Below, in pieces: positions 59,991-64,000 of a stretch of 64,000 nt of DNA. The stretch's first letter is position 1. Each line of letters begins with the position of its first letter. Below the pieces are notes generated by a model. That model was not told the origin of the DNA, did no database searches, and saw nothing but the letters and a program-made list of their open reading frames with translations. The DNA is from Hysterangium stoloniferum. Taxonomy: Eukaryota; Basidiomycota; Agaricomycetes; Hysterangiales; Hysterangiaceae. The translations under genes and the position numbers were made by a program. The DNA lies in NCBI GenBank assembly GCA_015178975.1, contig WHVD01000060.1, positions 310,001-374,000 on the forward strand, in the 5' to 3' direction.

Positions 59991-60465
59991 AGGGAGGTGC
60001 CGACGCTCAGGAATGATCCTGTCACCCTTTTGCTAGTGCATCAACTCTCATTTCTGGACTCAAGCCTACTCAATGCCACCTACCTATTCTATGATTTTGA
60101 CAGTGGATATCTATCATCCGCAGCATCCTCTAACCCAGCGCGGGTGGACCCATACACGCTCCTTGCCCCTGAGCTTCGCATGTACGACACCGAGCCTTTT
60201 GTGAATAGAACCGGGCAGGGCCTGTACACCTTCTAGTCCACACTCCCCTCAGAGATCTCGTTGCCGTATCCGTTCAGGCATATGGCCGTCGTGAAGGTAT
60301 AGTTCTCGGATCGCACTTTGTCCCTCTCGGGCGTTATTATGTTGAAGTTCGATGTCCGTTGGACAACATACTATCTCCCCCCTGTACAGAGGATGACAAC
60401 CGTGGAGTGACGGATATACTGTCGATGATACCGATTCTAGTGCACTTAACGCAAGTGCTACTGGA
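59991..60465 (+). other. Unassigned segment between gene fragments
   Basis: A frame at 59988-60236 contains LNATYLFYDFDSGYL and could be another captured piece or shifted laccase sequence. I do not recognise it. Confidence 0.35.
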
Positions 60466-60740
60466 ATGGCTGGTTTCGGTTTCCCCGTAAATACCGGCTG
60501 TAAAACGGAGTACTGCGAATTCCCCGATATCAAAGCCCTAATGGGTAGTGCCCGTACAAAGATGCAGCGTGAAATATATCGTGGCACATGCTATCCTCTC
60601 GACTTCCGCCGTTCCGAGTACACGGGCAGTCACCAAATCATAGTCCACACGTGGTCCCACCCTCTCTTACTACCTCCACAAATGAACAGGTCATTGTAGA
60701 GTTTGACTTGTTTCCAAAAATTATCAGACATGTCTTTGTT
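60466..60740 (+). pseudogene. Chitin / polysaccharide deacetylase fragment
   Basis: EYTGSHQIIVHTWSHP (about 60613-60660) carries the HTWSH metal-binding motif of the NodB fold. The next motif continues in another frame as [14 protein letters not shown], so there is a frameshift near 60665. The catalytic TFDDGP motif is absent. Intact enzymes deacetylate cell-wall chitin. Confidence 0.7.
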
Positions 60741-61333
60741 TATTGACAACATTTTCTGTTTCACACGAGCTGGTTCGGAAGCGTTTGCTCTTCTCAGTCG
60801 TATCCCGTCCGCTGTCCATTACCAACCCACTCTTTCAACTGATATGGGTGGCATGCAAGAGTGTATTACCACCACCAAGAAGGAGTCTATCACCTCCATG
60901 CAAGCCATCTATGTACCTGCCAATAGATTTACTGTCAGATGTGCAACCAGATTTCCCCCTCACTGTCTCCTTTATGAGACAGCCTGTCATGCCCCTTAAC
61001 TCATTGAACCTGTTCTGGTTTCAAGAAGAGCAGAACTCTCAAATTGAGAAGGAATTAAATAGAGAAATGAAACCCTGATATATGTAGGATAGTTTGAAGT
61101 TAAGTTCAAGACTAAAGATGGATCTTACATTTGCTTGGAACTTGATGGCATTATTTCCAAACATGGTGTGGCCACTTCTTGGCTTCCTCCTTATCATTCA
61201 TGTGATAATACTCCTGTCCTTCCTGAGAAGTGTCTGGTTGAGGCAAGTTCTGATGGCAAGGAGAATATGAATTGTAACATAGAAGAGCTAACTGTCTGGA
61301 AGTTATGGACATGGGACCAGTGGAGAGTGTAAC
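60741..61333. other. No recognisable gene
   Basis: Two overlapping frames (60703-60999, 60743-61078) and one at 61135-61332 lack known motifs. CpG content falls after 60.8 kb, which suggests repeat DNA. Confidence 0.35.
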
Positions 61334-61693
61334 TGTTATGACCGGAATTCCCACCAGACTCTGGGCACTAACTTATACACACCTGCACCCTATACACACC
61401 AATTGTCAGTTTACCAGAATTCTCACTGGACTCCATATGTCAGACTTGTCCACATTCAACATTCATTACTTCATGTATCAGTCACCGGAATACCCACCGG
61501 ACTCCATCCTGAGCCCCATTCCCATTATAGTCAAATGACCTGTCACGATTCAGACTCCACTCCCACTCCGTTCCCGTTGTGGTTTTACGACCCGTCACAA
61601 TTCGGACTCCACTCTGTTCCGTCCTGTTCCTAACACCAAGTTTGGTGTTTACTTATCTTGTTTTATGTTTGTTAGTTTCATTTTCATTATTAC

Positions 61694-61828
61694 TGTAAGG
61701 ATATGCAACGGGTTTTCATGTGGGTGAGGGGATGACAAAGTCCCTACCGAAATACATGTGATGACTAAGCTACTGTAAAGTACGAAATAGCCGAGCATCG
61801 ACAACATGCAATACTATGACTTCTAACA
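61694..61828. mobile_element. Solo LTR, 135 bp, TSD ATTAC
   Basis: Starts TGTAAGGATATGC, ends ACTTCTAACA. ATTAC occurs at 61689-61693 and 61829-61833. The empty site is visible in the copy at about 3585-3600. Confidence 0.85.
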
Positions 61829-61853
61829 ATTACTGGATTTGGTATGTTATTCA

Positions 61854-62249
61854 TGTTAGAATAGCAAGCACGCAATAGTCCCTTTATGGTAAGGTCATGA
61901 CATACCAGCCCATAAGACAAAAGCCTTCCTTTGTTGTACTCCTTTATTGTTTCCTTTTGTCACATGAAAATATTTCTCCAGAACATTCTAGTACACATTC
62001 CATGCTATTGTTCTCATTTTCTCTTTGTTCCGAGTTAGCTTAAATACAAGCCATCCCAGTCAACTTCACCTCAGCTATTTGGCATACAGTGTGCAAATAC
62101 TGAGGTGAGATACTTACTACTATGCATTCCTAACTCTTTTACTTATTACCATTACCTTAGTATTGTTCTTTCACTTAGGTAATCAATAACCAGCTATTTG
62201 GCATACAGCATGCAAATACTGAGTATTGTTCTTTCACTTAGTTCTCACA
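61854..62249. mobile_element. Solo LTR, 396 bp, TSD ATTCA
   Basis: Starts TGTTAGAATAGC, ends TAGTTCTCACA, flanked by ATTCA at 61849-61853 and 62250-62254. The interior has a repeated block, CAGCTATTTGGCATACAG, at about 62073 and 62191. The empty site is in the 3219 copy. Confidence 0.85.
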
Positions 62250-62281
62250 ATTCATTCCACAGTCTATATAGTCTGGCAGAT

Positions 62282-63597
62282 GAATTCAGGTGGTCCTTTC
62301 CACTTGAGAGTTTTTCTTCCAGTTTCTGTGGACGAAGTCATTGCGGAGCTAGAGTGAACGGTTAGGCGCCCATAATGGCCACAGGAAGATAGCTCCGCTT
62401 CTTGTTCTCGAACTCTCGTCTTGCCTATCTTGTTCCCTAAACCCAACCCCCACACACATTTCACTACACCCCATCGCATGAGTGTTCATAACCTCAAATC
62501 TTATGGTTAGTTGCAGCTGCCTAATTTTTCCATATATCAACCATGTTGACCCGTCGCCTCCCCTTAATCAAGACCTGTTCACGCATGAAGGCGACCCCTT
62601 GGAGAGTCAAATGATGTCGGGTCGCAGCAGAATTACACTCATATGTATTCAACAGAGGAACAGCCGAAAGACGTTGACGACATTGCAAGGCTTTCCCAAA
62701 GATGTGTGGCATTTGTAAGGGTTCCGCTATGAAGATGTAGCGTAATCCCTCAGAGAGCTCTTGCAAAAGGGAACGAAATGAGTAGGACTAGGTTCCTCTT
62801 CGAAAGGGACTATCGTAACCATACAAGATATCTACCTATTTATGATAATAGTAGTAGAGCCCTGGGCAACAAGTCAAAACCCCGTGAAACAAACACAATA
62901 GTATTCTAAGACACCTCCGGTCATGCGGGCCCAACAGCCCGATGCCAAGTCTTCCCTAACCCAAGTCCGCTACCGTTACAGCGTTTTATCTCATCGGTCC
63001 ATCAACCCACAATGACAAGAATTGCTCAGAGTATGACCCTAAAATGCTCCTTAGAGCATTTAAGAAGGTATTAATTCATCCTATACCACCCATGTTAAAA
63101 GACCCATCTTTTTATATCAGCAATTTGCCTGCAATGGGTCTCTTGTCGACGACGAAGAACTCGGCCAAGTCATCCAACTTCAGGGGGATCAGAGACTCAA
63201 GATATCCACTTTCCTCACGGAGGAGGGAATCCCTAAGAGCACGATCAAGTTGCATGGATTCTGATTTCAGGAACGGCGAGGAGTTGAGGTGCTGCTGTAT
63301 GCAGACGAACATCTTTCATCGACGGTTGCTCATGTCTTATCCAATCCATTCCGCTCGAAATTTTCGTACTTTATTGCAACATGTCATGGACGAATGATAT
63401 ATATTCTCGCACCATCTATCTAACATCAAACACATAAAGGAATGACAACAGACTCCATGTTCATTTGATTTTGTCCAGGGGTCTGTAGTAAAACGTTAGA
63501 TGGATGACGGTGGATTAGTAGGTACGGCACACCGATTGAACCCTCCATGGCTGAAATAATAAAAGTTCTGGGATCAGCATTTCGATATACCTTGTGT
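62282..63597. other. Intergenic or unrecognised genes
   Basis: Minus-strand frames at 62521-62766 (81 codons) and 63112-63312 (66 codons, SESMQLDRALRDSLLREESGYLE) have gene-like composition and CpG content but no known motif. They could be exons of one gene; no safe joins were found. Confidence 0.3.
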
Positions 63598-64000
63598 TTA
63601 TGCGTACCGATTCATATATTGCCGCCATGTCCGCTGGTTCTTAATCTCTACCCCTCCTTCCTGATTCCCTATGACCGGCTTACCCTGAACATTCGAGTTA
63701 GGTATCACATCACTCCCCCAACCGGGAATTTCACCTTTGTGGCACCGAAACCACCGAAACCCATGGCAGCCATCATATCCTCCTCTCCGCCCTCCGCTTC
63801 CATGTATTCAGGCTCCTCGCCGGGCTCTGGCTCCATATCTTGGAATCCCTCATCCATATTCGGCTTTGGCAGCTGAGGTCTCGACGGAGAGACAGAACCT
63901 ACCGAGGAATGCATGATGTCGCGAATATACATGGCATCTGGTCCTCCTTACCTGCCTTCGTTGCAGCTTCGCGCTCGTCACTCCTGGATTTATCGATGTC
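63598..64000 (-). CDS. U4/U6.U5 snRNP 27 kDa protein (SNRNP27-like), 3' part
   Basis: The gene enters from the right edge. Exon 63735-63872 encodes PKPNMDEGFQDMEPEP..EEDMMAAMGFGGFGATK. After an intron of 50 bp, exon 63598-63684 gives GKPVIGNQEGGVEIKNQRTWRQYMNRYA and a stop. The MMxxMGFxxFxxTKGKxVxGN and RQYMNR patterns are the conserved C-terminus of SNRNP27, a tri-snRNP protein that helps position the 5' splice site. An upstream exon with KSRSDEREAATKA, typical of the RS-rich N-terminal part, lies at 63951-64000; its join is not resolved. Confidence 0.75.

Larger units (their letters stand above)
61334..62281 (+). repeat. LTR family A, third copy, truncated, with two nested solo LTRs
   Basis: Begins TGTTATGACCGG and follows the 3219 copy block by block up to TCTATATAGTCTGGCAGATG near 62262-62281, then diverges. 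It is interrupted at 61694-61828 and 61854-62249. Confidence 0.75.

Overview
This is nuclear DNA of a filamentous fungus, most likely an Agaricomycete (Basidiomycota). Three things point there: genes cut by many 45-60 bp GT..AG introns, the basidiomycete-restricted DUF6535 membrane module, and families common in mushroom-forming fungi (GT90/CAP10, fungal DUF2235, laccase, chitin deacetylase). No prokaryotic operon, rRNA gene, convincing tRNA gene or CRISPR array was seen. Genus cannot be told from the sequence.

The window alternates between gene islands and transposon-rich, visibly CpG-poor stretches. 1-12.6 kb is a transposon graveyard: a Tc1/mariner element, several LTR relics and a broken Helitron helicase with an odd 15-bp coding repeat. 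12.6-24.1 kb is a gene island on both strands: an unrecognised gene, a GT71-type mannosyltransferase (6 exons), exosome subunit RRP46 head-to-head with ER membrane complex subunit EMC4 (start codons 55 bp apart), and a large DUF2235 alpha/beta-hydrolase with a helical-repeat tail. 24.8-30 kb is again repeats (an orphan first exon, a LINE fragment, LTRs).

30.2-38.1 kb holds a tandem duplication: two intact ten-exon GT90/CAP10 glycosyltransferases with identical intron positions, each followed by kinase-like sequence on the opposite strand (one intact four-exon gene, one set of fragments). 38.4-47.6 kb is repeats: a nested LTR/MITE, a second Tc1 element split by a solo LTR, and a small internally deleted Copia element with both LTRs and target-site duplication.

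47.9-54.8 kb (minus strand) is the most striking locus: a four-pass DUF6535 module followed by about 23 HEAT-like repeats, each about 39 residues on its own exon of about 117 nt with a similar short intron, giving a genomic period near 166 bp. 57.8-62.3 kb contains a MULE-type MITE with perfect 89-bp ends and 9-bp target duplication, a mosaic of host gene fragments (DUF6535, laccase, chitin deacetylase) and an LTR that received two further solo LTRs. The window ends in the 3' part of an SNRNP27-like splicing factor gene.

Target-site duplications and exon joins were read by eye from the given bases. Family names rest on recognised motifs, not database searches.
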